This document shows, in pieces, positions 33,872 to 40,745 of a stretch of DNA of 64,000 nucleotides. How positions within the stretch are numbered: position 1 is the stretch's first letter; every line of letters starts with the position of its first letter. Both the position numbers and the translations under genes were made by a program. The notes under the pieces were generated by a model. The model saw only the letters and a list, made by a program, of their open reading frames with translations, had not been told where the DNA came from and did no database searches. The stretch covers positions 1 to 64,000 of the IMG/VR virus record IMGVR_UViG_3300034200_001896; one strand, given 5' to 3'. This DNA comes from a virus.

Positions 33872-34119
33872 AAGCCCATGTCGGAAGTCTTGTTGCAGTT
33901 AAAATAACAGGGCTTCATGCGTTAAATAATGGCAGCAAAATAGTTGATGGTAGCAAACGCACAGGTTTATTATTTGGTCATGTGGTGGAGATAAAAGAGG
34001 GTAGCAAAAAGATTATTAAGCATTACCGTGTTATATGGGATAATGGTAACGAGTTTCTTTACAATGATTATGAAATGGATACATATCTAAAAAACATACA
34101 GGATATAAAGAACAGTTAA
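33868..34119 (+). CDS. EW-family protein, subgroup with FGHVVEI
   Basis: A-H-V-G-S-L-V-A-V-K, L-F-G-H-V-V-E-I-K, Y-R-V-I-W-D-N. Both this and its neighbour keep a Y-N-x-x-E-x-D-x-Y-L segment at the end. Confidence 0.75.
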   Translation: MKAHVGSLVAVKITGLHALNNGSKIVDGSKRTGLLFGHVVEIKEGSKKIIKHYRVIWDNGNEFLYNDYEMDTYLKNIQDIKNS

Positions 34120-34592
34120 TGAGTACTACCTACCCACTACCCCACCACCCCCCCTCTACCCATCTACTACTCCAGCAGGGGGAGATGGTCTATATGATAA
34201 GCGGGAGATTAAAGCGTGAAAGGATGAAAGGATATTTCACTACATATTCCTATATGGACCCGCAAGAAGTAGTGGACAACTTTATAGCTAATGATAGTGA
34301 AGCTGTAGCCAAACGTAAATCCACCGGGGAACTAATAAATATAAGTACCCATATGATTGGTTATATCCTAAGCGATAGGAAGTATAGTGAACAACATGCT
34401 GTGATGCAAAGTCCCCTATTAATAGGTTATGATATCCGTTGGGAATATGCTCAGAGTAACGGGCATCATAATATCTTTGAAGATGAGGAAAGCATTGTGC
34501 CATTAAAAGACCTAATTATATTAAACCCAGAAGAATTAAAGGGTGAGGTCTTTAATGATGGTGGACCCAAGAAAGGTCAGCAAGCCGGATAA
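34119..34592 (+). CDS. Longer protein ending the EW array
   Basis: 157 residues from the overlapping ATG, or 135 from the ATG at 34185, which has GGGGGAG just upstream. The first 22 residues (TTYPLPHHPPSTHLLLQQ) come from a C-rich tract and look non-native. The folded part contains H-M-I-G-Y-I-L-S-D and Y-D-I-R-W-E-Y, an echo of the family's second and third motifs. Function unknown. Confidence 0.55.
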   Translation: MSTTYPLPHHPPSTHLLLQQGEMVYMISGRLKRERMKGYFTTYSYMDPQEVVDNFIANDSEAVAKRKSTGELINISTHMIGYILSDRKYSEQHAVMQSPLLIGYDIRWEYAQSNGHHNIFEDEESIVPLKDLIILNPEELKGEVFNDGGPKKGQQAG

Positions 34593-35030
34593 AGATAGAC
34601 CATACTTGTTGATTGATGTAACTATATCAACCATCCTGTTATATTTTTTATATTGTATAGTTTCTTAACAAGTCAGAAGCATGACGCCAAAAGCTTGTCA
34701 TGCCATATAGTTGACGCCAAGATTCTGTCGTGACCATATGTTGCCCTACTTGTAGCGTAAAGATTCTATACATGGGTGGCGCTAATAACTAACAATGGCA
34801 AAAGTAGAAAAACTAATACGGTGTGTTAGGGATTGGAAAAGGTGAGAGTATTTAACCCCCACGCACGAAAAAATATCTAATCATTTCAAGGGGTTACGCA
34901 ATCACATATTGTATATTCTTGCCTCGCTTAACAATTGACATAACACATGGTACCATGCCTAATCGTTGCTGTATAGCTCCCTATATTCCCTGTATATTAT
35001 TAGGTGATTATGTCTGCAATTAGATTGCGC

Positions 35031-35058
35031 TTGACTTCCCCATCCCTTGTGATATGAT
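35031..35058 (+). promoter_or_regulatory. sigma70-type promoter inside an inverted repeat
   Basis: TTGACT, 16-base spacer, TATGAT. CTTCCCCATC (spacer) and GATGGGGGAAG (over the -10) form a near-perfect inverted repeat, so the promoter may be controlled by a dyad-binding protein. Confidence 0.6.
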
Positions 35059-35080
35059 GGGGGAAGCCCGGCGGCTGGCG

Positions 35081-35098
35081 TGTCACATGGGGGTGACA
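35081..35098 (+). promoter_or_regulatory. 18-bp dyad, TGTCAC-N6-GTGACA
   Basis: Exact half-sites. Ends 16 bp before the TTGCGG box at 35115, with an A-tract between. Confidence 0.75.
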
Positions 35099-35114
35099 GT
35101 ATGGAAAAAAGGGG

Positions 35115-35144
35115 TTGCGGGGATAGGGGTACCTGTGTTATACT
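35115..35144 (+). promoter_or_regulatory. Dyad-linked promoter, no downstream gene
   Basis: TTGCGG, 18-base spacer, TATACT. The next 90 bases hold no good gene. Confidence 0.6.
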
Positions 35145-35236
35145 AATATCGCGGTGTGGGAGTCCGTGCTAGCCGCCATTATGGGTAAAAGGTCGGGAGT
35201 ATATCAGACCTAGGCCCCCTGTCAAGGGAAAAGTGA

Positions 35237-35254
35237 TGTCACCCGCAGGTGACA
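35237..35254 (+). promoter_or_regulatory. 18-bp dyad, TGTCAC-N6-GTGACA
   Basis: Exact half-sites around CCGCAG; ends 16 bp before the TTGCCA box. Confidence 0.75.
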
Positions 35255-35270
35255 CCCCGAAAACCTCTGC

Positions 35271-35299
35271 TTGCCAATATGGGGAGGGGGGTGTATTAT
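35271..35299 (+). promoter_or_regulatory. Dyad-linked promoter of the zinc-knuckle gene
   Basis: TTGCCA, 17-base spacer, TATTAT. A leader of about 30 bases follows, with GGAGAG before the start. Confidence 0.7.
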
Positions 35300-35337
35300 G
35301 GGTACATCTTCAACGGCGAACCACGGAGAGAAAAACA

Positions 35338-35928
35338 ATGGCATGGAAAGACGGCAAGCGTACAGTGATGTGCCGACGGTGTTATAGTTATGGGCATAAT
35401 ATGCGGTCCTGCCCTACAATGTCTCCAGAAATGAAGGCTATGTATAAGGATGGAGATAGGGCCCGCAAGTGCTCCTACTGTTCCGAGAAGGGTCACACCA
35501 AACGCAAGTGTGAGAAGCGAACCAAAGACATAGCAGAATACGCTGCCGAGAATAAGAAGTATCGGAAGGCTTATCTTGATGCTATGGTTCAGCATGGTCT
35601 GTCCATTGGTTCTCTTGTCACCCCCATGGGGGCACGTGGTGAAAAGGATTTGGGTGACATTAGCCCAGAATATATTGGCATGGTGACACACATTGAATGG
35701 AAAGACATTCAATATCGTCGTCGTTCCAATCGTCCTATCCAAGCTAAACGGTTGGGCGAACAAGAGAATAACTGGAATAATGATATGTGGTTGGGTAGTC
35801 CGCCAATCAATAGCAAGGATTATGAAAGCTGGGGCAGATGTCAAGTATTGTCCCGCCGTAATGATATCCTGTCTCATGTTCCCGCTGATTGGTTGGATGG
35901 ATTGAGCGGGGCAGAGGAGTTCTTCTAA
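35338..35928 (+). CDS. Zinc-knuckle protein with an EW-like C-terminal domain
   Basis: 196 residues. Two CCHC zinc knuckles: C-R-R-C-Y-S-Y-G-H-N-M-R-S-C (residues 12-25) and C-S-Y-C-S-E-K-G-H-T-K-R-K-C (about 42-55), as in retroviral nucleocapsids and RNA-binding proteins. From about 85: L-S-I-G-S-L-V-T-P, Y-I-G-M-V-T-H-I-E-W, the EW-family pattern. The fusion suggests the family works on nucleic acid, though that is inference. The start follows GAGAGAAAAACA. Confidence 0.75.
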   Translation: MAWKDGKRTVMCRRCYSYGHNMRSCPTMSPEMKAMYKDGDRARKCSYCSEKGHTKRKCEKRTKDIAEYAAENKKYRKAYLDAMVQHGLSIGSLVTPMGARGEKDLGDISPEYIGMVTHIEWKDIQYRRRSNRPIQAKRLGEQENNWNNDMWLGSPPINSKDYESWGRCQVLSRRNDILSHVPADWLDGLSGAEEFF

Positions 35929-35933
35929 CCCAC

Positions 35934-35951
35934 TGTCACCGCAGAGTGACG
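35934..35951 (+). promoter_or_regulatory. 18-bp dyad, TGTCAC-N6-GTGACG
   Basis: One mismatch in the right half; ends 14 bp before the TTGCGC box of the MoxR gene. Confidence 0.7.
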
Positions 35952-35965
35952 CCGAAAAAAACCGG

Positions 35966-35993
35966 TTGCGCTTCCCGGTGGTTGTGGCATAAT
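35966..35993 (+). promoter_or_regulatory. Dyad-linked promoter of the MoxR gene
   Basis: TTGCGC, 16-base spacer, CATAAT. The leader is about 50 bases with GAGG before the ATG at 36049. Confidence 0.7.
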
Positions 35994-36048
35994 AGGTTCA
36001 TCAATCGCAGTTAACCACCCACGCAGTATAGCACAAACGAGGTTGCAC

Positions 36049-37098
36049 ATGGCTGTTGATTTCAAGACGTTCCTTAAGGTTGTTCCCCACGTTGCCGCTG
36101 TCAAGAAGCCTGTCCTTATCCGTGGTCGTCACGGTGTCGGTAAGAGCGAGACTGTGTATGCCTTTGCTGCCAATCGTGGCATGAAGGTTGTGGAGCGTCG
36201 GGCATCCCAAATGACCGAGGGTGACCTGATTGGTCTGCCGTCTATTGACGGTAACAGCACCAAGTTCAATCCTCCTGATTGGTTTAAGGATTGTTGCGAT
36301 AATGGTCGGGCGCTGTTTCTTGACGAGGTGGACCGTGCTACGCTTGAGGTTCGTCAGGGTATTTTCGAGTTGACCGATTCCCGCAAGCTTAACGGTCACA
36401 CGCTGCATCCTGATACGCTTATCTTTGCCGCTGTGAACGGTGGTGTGCATGGTGCACAGTATCAGGTGGGCGAGATGGACCCTGCCGAGTTGGACCGTTG
36501 GACTGTCTTTGACCTTGAGCCTTCCGTTGATGATTGGCTTGATTTTGCAAAGACTAACGCTGACGGTCTGATTTGGGATTTCATTAACCAGAACCGTGGG
36601 CACCTTGAGCACAAGGGAGAGTTTGAGCCTAACAAGGTTTATCCCTCTCGTCGTTCTTGGATGCGTCTTAATGAGTGTCTGACCCATGCGGGCTTCCTTG
36701 GTACCGATGTTAAGAATAACCTCACTCCTATCTATGAGATTGGGTGTGCCTTTGTTGGCTTTGAGGCTTCGGTTGCCTTCCGTGACTTTGTTGACAAGTA
36801 TGAGCGTCAGGTGACTATTGACGACATTCTTGCTGGCAAGCTTGAGAAGGTTAAGGATTGGGGCATCAATGACCACACCGCTATGGCAGACAAGCTTGTT
36901 GCGTCGGGTCTGTTTAAGGAGGAGTTGACCGATGCAAAGATTGACGCTGTTTGCAAGTATGCTCACCTTATGCCGTCTGAGGTTTGCATGAAGTTCTGGC
37001 GTGCCTTGTCGGGTGAGAATGTCAAGAACACGGTCAAGATTCACGATAAGCTTTCCGACCGTATCATCACCATTCTTAATCCCGCTGCCAAGAAGTAA
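36049..37098 (+). CDS. MoxR-type AAA+ ATPase
   Basis: 349 residues from the ATG after GAGGTTGCAC. Walker A is G-R-H-G-V-G-K-S (about 26-33), Walker B A-L-F-L-D-E-V-D (about 88-95), then F-A-A-V-N-G sensor 1 and E-L-D-R-W arginine-finger region, and a helical C-terminus. MoxR ATPases work with VWA-domain proteins as chaperones that insert cofactors or remodel complexes; the partner here is the gene at 37525. Visibly GC-richer codons than the structural genes. Confidence 0.9.
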   Translation: MAVDFKTFLKVVPHVAAVKKPVLIRGRHGVGKSETVYAFAANRGMKVVERRASQMTEGDLIGLPSIDGNSTKFNPPDWFKDCCDNGRALFLDEVDRATLEVRQGIFELTDSRKLNGHTLHPDTLIFAAVNGGVHGAQYQVGEMDPAELDRWTVFDLEPSVDDWLDFAKTNADGLIWDFINQNRGHLEHKGEFEPNKVYPSRRSWMRLNECLTHAGFLGTDVKNNLTPIYEIGCAFVGFEASVAFRDFVDKYERQVTIDDILAGKLEKVKDWGINDHTAMADKLVASGLFKEELTDAKIDAVCKYAHLMPSEVCMKFWRALSGENVKNTVKIHDKLSDRIITILNPAAKK

Positions 37099-37109
37099 TG
37101 CATGACATT

Positions 37110-37140
37110 GCGGGGGAGGTTGAATGACTCCCCCGCTTTT
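37110..37140 (+). terminator. Rho-independent terminator
   Basis: GCGGGGGAG / CTCCCCCGC stem, nine-base loop, TTTT. Confidence 0.9.
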
Positions 37141-37171
37141 GTTGTATGTCTTTGCCTAGCCGCCCAAATAT

Positions 37172-37474
37172 ATGACAAAACTGGAACAAGAGTATAGAAG
37201 CAATATTGGCAAGTTATTTGTTCACCGTGATAGACAATGGACAGGAGCAGCTAAAGGTTGGGTGTTGGTAGGTGATTTGGTAATGATTGAGAAGGTGGAG
37301 AAACAGGGAGGATGGTATCACTATCACATGGAGATTATCAAACGCAATCTAGATAATGTGCCAGATATAAAAGATTCTAGAAATAAGCGTATTGTATCTT
37401 GCCGAGAGTTTCACAGGCACAGCGAATCCCCCCTGTCACTCTTGGGTGACACGGAAAACAAGGAGGTTGCATAA
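37172..37474 (+). CDS. GKLF-family small protein
   Basis: 100 residues. T-K-L-E-Q-E-Y-R-S-N-I-G-K-L-F opens a paralogous family (also at 38950, 39310, 40428 and, divergently, 43960 and 47027): after G-K-L-F comes a strand with Y-x-Y-x-M/V-x-I and a late R-x-V-S-C-R-E-F segment. The 3' end overlaps the dyad and -35 box of the next gene. Function unknown. Confidence 0.7.
   Translation: MTKLEQEYRSNIGKLFVHRDRQWTGAAKGWVLVGDLVMIEKVEKQGGWYHYHMEIIKRNLDNVPDIKDSRNKRIVSCREFHRHSESPLSLLGDTENKEVA
37434..37451 (+). promoter_or_regulatory. 18-bp dyad inside a coding 3' end
   Basis: TGTCAC-N6-GTGACA, encoding L-S-L-L-G-D-T of the upstream protein; ends 15 bp before TTGCAT. Confidence 0.75.
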
Positions 37475-37494
37475 ATCTCAGGATGGGGTACTAT
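37467..37494 (+). promoter_or_regulatory. Dyad-linked promoter of the VWA gene
   Basis: TTGCAT, 16-base spacer, TACTAT; the -35 overlaps the stop of the upstream gene. A 30-base leader follows. Confidence 0.7.
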
Positions 37495-37524
37495 GTATCC
37501 ATAACTCGCTGATGGAGAAGCACA

Positions 37525-38721
37525 ATGGCTAACGAGACTGAGCAGTTCGACCTTGACCGTTATATCTACAATCTCTTGCAGAACGAGCCGTTCTTTGCAG
37601 AGATTTCCCGCCATGTTGAGAAACGTTCCAGCACCGCAATCCCTACCGCTGGTGTGCGTATCACCAAGGAGGGACAGTTTGAAATGATGTATAACCCTGC
37701 CTTCTTCCAGAAGCTTACCCGTGAGCAGCGGGCAGGTGTTATCAAGCATGAGTTTTATCATTTGGTTTTCGGTCACGTCACTGACCGTATGCCTGATGGT
37801 AAGATGTCTAAGAAGTGGAATATTGCAACTGACCTTGCAATCAATAGTCATATCAAGGATGAACTGCCCTCAATGGCTTGCATCCCCGGTGTTGGTCCCT
37901 TCAAGGATTTGCCGTTGTTTGAATCGTCTGAGTGGTATTATAACAATCTGCCAAAGCAAGACGAAAAGAGCGGCAAGGGATTGGGTGAGGGTTCTCCTGA
38001 TGGTGGTGGTGAGGGTGAATCTGATTCCTTCGACGACCATTCCCAGTGGGGTGAGAACGCAGAGAACCTTGACCCCGGATTGCGTGAACTCGCCAAGGAA
38101 CGTCTGCGTGAAATGATGCGAAGCGCAGCAGAGGAGGCCAACAAATCCTCTAATGGTTGGGGTTCTGTCACTCATAATATCCGCAAGGAGATTATGGACC
38201 GTATCTCTGGCAAGATTGATTGGCGTGCGGTGCTGCGCTACTTCATCAAGACCTCTCAGCGTTCTGCAAAGACTAGCACGGTTAAGCGTATCAACAAGCG
38301 TTACGCTTACATCCATCCCGGTCAGAAGGTGCAGCGTCATGCTAAGATTGCCATTAGCATTGACCAGAGCGGTTCTGTCTCGGATGAAATGCTGGAAGCT
38401 TTCTTCTCTGAACTAAACAACCTTGCAAAGATTGCCACGTTTACTGTGGTACCCTTTGATACGGAGGTTGATGATAACCTTGTTTATGTTTGGAAGAAGG
38501 GAATGTCTCGCAGGAAGGAACGTGTTAAGTATGGCGGAACTGACTTTGACGCTCCAACCAAGTATGTTAATGATAAGGGGTTCGATGGACATATAGTGCT
38601 TACAGATATGCAGGCACCAAAGCCTATCACTAGCAAGTGCCAGCGTATGTGGATGACTACTAAAGATTGTATGTCGTCGGCCCCTTTTAAGACTCATGAG
38701 CGGGTAATCCCTGTTGAATAA
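37525..38721 (+). CDS. DUF2201-type protein: HExxH metallopeptidase-like domain plus VWA-like domain
   Basis: 398 residues. Residues 70-85 carry K-H-E-F-Y-H-L-V-F-G-H (HExxH with a third His), the N-terminal putative metallopeptidase domain. A Gly/Ser/Glu-rich linker spans about 150-180. From about 275, I-A-I-S-I-D-Q-S-G-S-V-S-D-E gives the MIDAS D-x-S-x-S, and later G-G-T-D-F and L-T-D complete a VWA-like domain. This two-domain layout is the usual partner of MoxR ATPases. Target unknown. Confidence 0.85.
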   Translation: MANETEQFDLDRYIYNLLQNEPFFAEISRHVEKRSSTAIPTAGVRITKEGQFEMMYNPAFFQKLTREQRAGVIKHEFYHLVFGHVTDRMPDGKMSKKWNIATDLAINSHIKDELPSMACIPGVGPFKDLPLFESSEWYYNNLPKQDEKSGKGLGEGSPDGGGEGESDSFDDHSQWGENAENLDPGLRELAKERLREMMRSAAEEANKSSNGWGSVTHNIRKEIMDRISGKIDWRAVLRYFIKTSQRSAKTSTVKRINKRYAYIHPGQKVQRHAKIAISIDQSGSVSDEMLEAFFSELNNLAKIATFTVVPFDTEVDDNLVYVWKKGMSRRKERVKYGGTDFDAPTKYVNDKGFDGHIVLTDMQAPKPITSKCQRMWMTTKDCMSSAPFKTHERVIPVE

Positions 38722-38864
38722 ATAAACACATATGGTGTGGGCAGTAAGGCAGACGATACTGCCCACACCAATGATGTTTGATATAGCATTGCGGGGGCTG
38801 GGAATGGCAATAAACCTCCCAGTATATCAAAATCCAGCCGCCCCGTCAAGCACTATTTTCTACC
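38722..38864 (+). repeat. Intergenic region with GGGGCTGG ... CCAGCCGCC inverted pair
   Basis: TGGTGTGGGCAG and CTGCCCACACCA (38733-38770) form a large terminator-like stem without a T-run. GCGGGGGCTGG (38791) and CCAGCCGCCCCG (38834) form a second inverted pair ending in GTCAAG, the same module as at 48.3, 49.5 and 50.9 kb. Confidence 0.5.
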
Positions 38865-38898
38865 TGTCACCTACGGGTGACGTAACGTGGGGGTGACA
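38865..38898 (+). promoter_or_regulatory. Tandem 18-bp dyads
   Basis: TGTCAC-N6-GTGACG at 38865-38882, then CGTAAC-N6-GTGACA at 38881-38898, offset 16 bp; the second ends 16 bp before TTGCAA. Confidence 0.7.
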
Positions 38899-38914
38899 CC
38901 CTCTAAAAAACCGG

Positions 38915-38943
38915 TTGCAAAAAGGCGAGAGCAGAAGTATTAT
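38915..38943 (+). promoter_or_regulatory. Dyad-linked promoter, leaderless geometry
   Basis: TTGCAA, 17-base spacer, TATTAT, six bases to the ATG at 38950. Confidence 0.75.
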
Positions 38944-38949
38944 CTACCT

Positions 38950-39297
38950 ATGACCCCCACCGAAAAGCAATACGCAAAGAATGTTGGCAAGTTGTTTATC
39001 GCTAAGGACAGGCGATACAATACGGATAAGCAAAAGTTTGAGCATACTCATACTCTTTGTTTTGTCTATGGTATGTACCGTACTGGTTACAATGGTAAGA
39101 ATGGTGCATATGGTTACAAGATACAATCTCTTTTTCCTAAACTAGAACAAGATTGGAGAATGGATTATACTATAAGGTGTAAAGAGTTTAATGAAGGTGG
39201 TAGACGTGGCCACTGGCACAGGATGGATTATCTCCCCGCTACTCCTGAGAATACGGAACTGATTGGAAAAGTTATTGACGTGCCAGAAAATGAATGA
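38950..39297 (+). CDS. GKLF-family small protein, leaderless start
   Basis: 115 residues: M-T-P-T-E-K-Q-Y-A-K-N-V-G-K-L-F, then R-R-Y-N-T-D, and C-K-E-F late. A longer in-frame start at 38887 would lie upstream of the promoter and is rejected. The final codons contain the next gene's -35 box. Confidence 0.75.
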   Translation: MTPTEKQYAKNVGKLFIAKDRRYNTDKQKFEHTHTLCFVYGMYRTGYNGKNGAYGYKIQSLFPKLEQDWRMDYTIRCKEFNEGGRRGHWHRMDYLPATPENTELIGKVIDVPENE

Positions 39298-39303
39298 TAA
39301 GAT
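39275..39303 (+). promoter_or_regulatory. sigma70-type promoter nested in the preceding gene, leaderless geometry
   Basis: TTGACG within the codons for V-I-D-V, 17-base spacer, TAAGAT, six bases to the ATG at 39310. Confidence 0.7.
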
Positions 39304-39309
39304 GATTAT

Positions 39310-39645
39310 ATGAGTCAGACAGAAAAGCGATACAACAAACACATAGGCAAACTGTTTTGGTGTGGTGAACGAACATATAATACAGATGTAAGCGGATATC
39401 ATCATTACTTTACGCTTGTAATGATTAGGGGAATAGAAAAAGAAAAATACAACAAGAAATACCAATATATTGTAGATGTAATATCTTCCCCATATAAACA
39501 TAACGAAGGAGAAACTTACAAAGTTGGATGTGCGTATTTCTGTAATGATTTGTTGGAAGTTATTACCCAGTATGGAAATGGATACTTCCCAGCGACTACA
39601 GGAGATTTAGAAAAAGATGTTGCCCAAATCCAGAAAGCGTGTTAA
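39310..39645 (+). CDS. GKLF-family small protein, leaderless start
   Basis: 111 residues: M-S-Q-T-E-K-R-Y-N-K-H-I-G-K-L-F-W, then R-T-Y-N-T-D and Y-F-P-A-T-T-G. Its closest relative is the preceding gene (shared Y-N-T-D and P-A-T), so this is a tandem duplication. More AT-rich than its neighbours. Confidence 0.75.
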   Translation: MSQTEKRYNKHIGKLFWCGERTYNTDVSGYHHYFTLVMIRGIEKEKYNKKYQYIVDVISSPYKHNEGETYKVGCAYFCNDLLEVITQYGNGYFPATTGDLEKDVAQIQKAC

Positions 39646-39646
39646 G

Positions 39647-39778
39647 ATGGGTTGCAAGCACAAGTATCAAGTCCGCATCGGATACGAGGAAGCGGAAAGC
39701 TTTGCAGGAGATATGTATCAGCTAGAAGTGACAGAGGTTTATGAATGTTTGGACTGTAAGAAAATCGTCAAGGTCTAG
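39647..39778 (+). CDS. Small zinc-binding-like protein, 43 aa
   Basis: G-C-K-H-K-Y at the start and Y-E-C-L-D-C-K-K-I near the end give a C-H...C-x2-C set. It begins two bases after the previous stop. Function unknown. Confidence 0.6.
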   Translation: MGCKHKYQVRIGYEEAESFAGDMYQLEVTEVYECLDCKKIVKV

Positions 39779-39788
39779 AAAAAAGATA

Positions 39789-39817
39789 TTGACCTCCAGC
39801 ACAAAATAGAATAAGAT
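39789..39817 (+). promoter_or_regulatory. sigma70-type promoter
   Basis: TTGACC, 17-base spacer, TAAGAT; followed by a 70-base leader to the next gene. Confidence 0.65.
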
Positions 39818-39892
39818 GGTTTCTGAAGTTAAGCGAAGTGATTGCAGTTAACCCTAACCAGAAGTTCACTCTCACTAAGGACAATAACTATT

Positions 39893-40183
39893 ATGGCTAC
39901 CATTTCTAACTCTGACGTTCTCTCCGCTGTGCAGACTTTCGTTTCCTCTAACAACCGTCCCTGCCCTGCCCATTTCCTGACTGAGAAGTTTGGTGATGAT
40001 GTGCTGGATGTGATTGACGAGTTGAAGGCTTCGGGTGTTCTGCTTGGTCTGCGTGGTCGCAACGGTGGTCTTGCCACTCCTGATTCCGAGATTGTGGCTA
40101 AGCGTTCTGCCAAGTCTAAGACTGTAAGCAATACTAACGAGCCTGCCTCCGAGGCTGCCGAGACTGTGGCTGCCGTTGGGTAA
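39893..40183 (+). CDS. Putative winged-helix protein
   Basis: 96 residues. S-D-V-L-S-A-V-Q-T-F-V, then A-H-F-L-T-E-K-F-G, then D-V-L-D-V-I-D-E-L-K-A-S-G-V-L-L-G-L-R-G-R-N-G-G-L is the three-helix plus beta-wing order of a winged helix. The tail is Ala/Thr/Glu-rich. It is one of few candidate DNA-binding regulators in the block; a link to the 18-bp dyads is only a possibility. Confidence 0.6.
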   Translation: MATISNSDVLSAVQTFVSSNNRPCPAHFLTEKFGDDVLDVIDELKASGVLLGLRGRNGGLATPDSEIVAKRSAKSKTVSNTNEPASEAAETVAAVG

Positions 40184-40203
40184 GCTGATGTAGATGTGGT
40201 AAA

Positions 40204-40241
40204 GGCAGGGAGGCAGAAACTTTAACTCTGTCCTCCCTGCC
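40204..40241 (+). terminator. Rho-independent terminator
   Basis: Perfect stem GGCAGGGAGG / CCTCCCTGCC, 18-base loop, TGTTGTTT after it. Confidence 0.85.
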
Positions 40242-40270
40242 TGTTGTTTCTAACATAAGGATTAACCAAA

Positions 40271-40441
40271 ATGTCACTGTGGCGTTGTTCAGTTTGTCAT
40301 AAGGCAGGTCTTGAAGATGATTTTGTTTTCGTTCCTGTTGATGATACTCATGAGGATATATACTGTTTTGATTGTGCTCCTCCAGAGGCAATGAAACAGC
40401 ATTGGCCTGTCGATGAGGAGGAAGACAATGACAGCGACTGA
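40271..40441 (+). CDS. Small zinc-ribbon protein, 56 aa
   Basis: W-R-C-S-V-C-H and I-Y-C-F-D-C-A form a four-cysteine ribbon; the tail is acidic. AAGGA precedes the ATG. Overlaps the next start by 14 bases. Confidence 0.65.
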   Translation: MSLWRCSVCHKAGLEDDFVFVPVDDTHEDIYCFDCAPPEAMKQHWPVDEEEDNDSD

Positions 40442-40712
40442 GAGGAATTATAGAAAGTATCTTGGCAAGCTTTATTGGTCTACTAACAGAGGTTCGCTTG
40501 TGACTATCGAAGCAGTTAAACGTTCACAATACGGTAACCGTTGGAAATTTGATATATTCTATATGAATGCCAACGTTGGACAGCAGACTAGAAAGATTGA
40601 TTGTGTAAGAATAGCCAACCTAATTAAAGAAGGTACTTGGATTCCAGCAGACCAGTATATCAAAAACCCGCCTCCCGCTGTCAAGCTGAAAGTAGCAGAA
40701 AAAAGTTGTTGA
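40428..40712 (+). CDS. GKLF-family small protein
   Basis: 94 residues: M-T-A-T-E-R-N-Y-R-K-Y-L-G-K-L-Y-W, then F-D-I-F-Y-M and W-I-P-A-D-Q. The start is the ATG behind GAGGAGGAAGACA. The end, V-A-E-K-S-C, precedes the next promoter. Confidence 0.7.
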   Translation: MTATERNYRKYLGKLYWSTNRGSLVTIEAVKRSQYGNRWKFDIFYMNANVGQQTRKIDCVRIANLIKEGTWIPADQYIKNPPPAVKLKVAEKSC

Positions 40713-40736
40713 CTTCCTCCACCACTCTGGTATTAT
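40709..40736 (+). promoter_or_regulatory. sigma70-type promoter overlapping a stop codon
   Basis: TTGACT, 16-base spacer, TATTAT, nine bases to the ATG at 40746; at most a few bases of leader and no Shine-Dalgarno. Confidence 0.7.
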
Positions 40737-40745
40737 CTTCCCATC

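Larger units (their letters stand above)
34593..35337 (+). other. Long intergenic region with repeats and three promoters but no good gene
   Basis: No open frame of useful length begins here before 35338. From left to right: a GTTGAT/ATCAAC hairpin before a T-rich stretch (34607-34645), two imperfect 30-bp direct repeats starting TGACGCC (34682 and 34712), promoters at 35031, 35115 and 35271, and two 18-bp dyads. GGCGGCTGGC (35070) and GCTAGCCGCC (35164) are inverted around the 35115 promoter. The transcript from 35115 meets only a nine-codon frame, so small RNAs are possible. Confidence 0.6.

Noticed and set aside
36001-37044. 347-residue minus-strand frame
   Set aside because: Covers the MoxR gene in antisense; low-complexity content and no motif, while the + strand has Walker motifs.
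37870-38340. Minus-strand frame inside the VWA gene
   Set aside because: Shadow of a GC-rich coding region.
38950-39297. Longer start at 38887 for the GKLF gene
   Set aside because: It would begin inside the dyad, upstream of the promoter.
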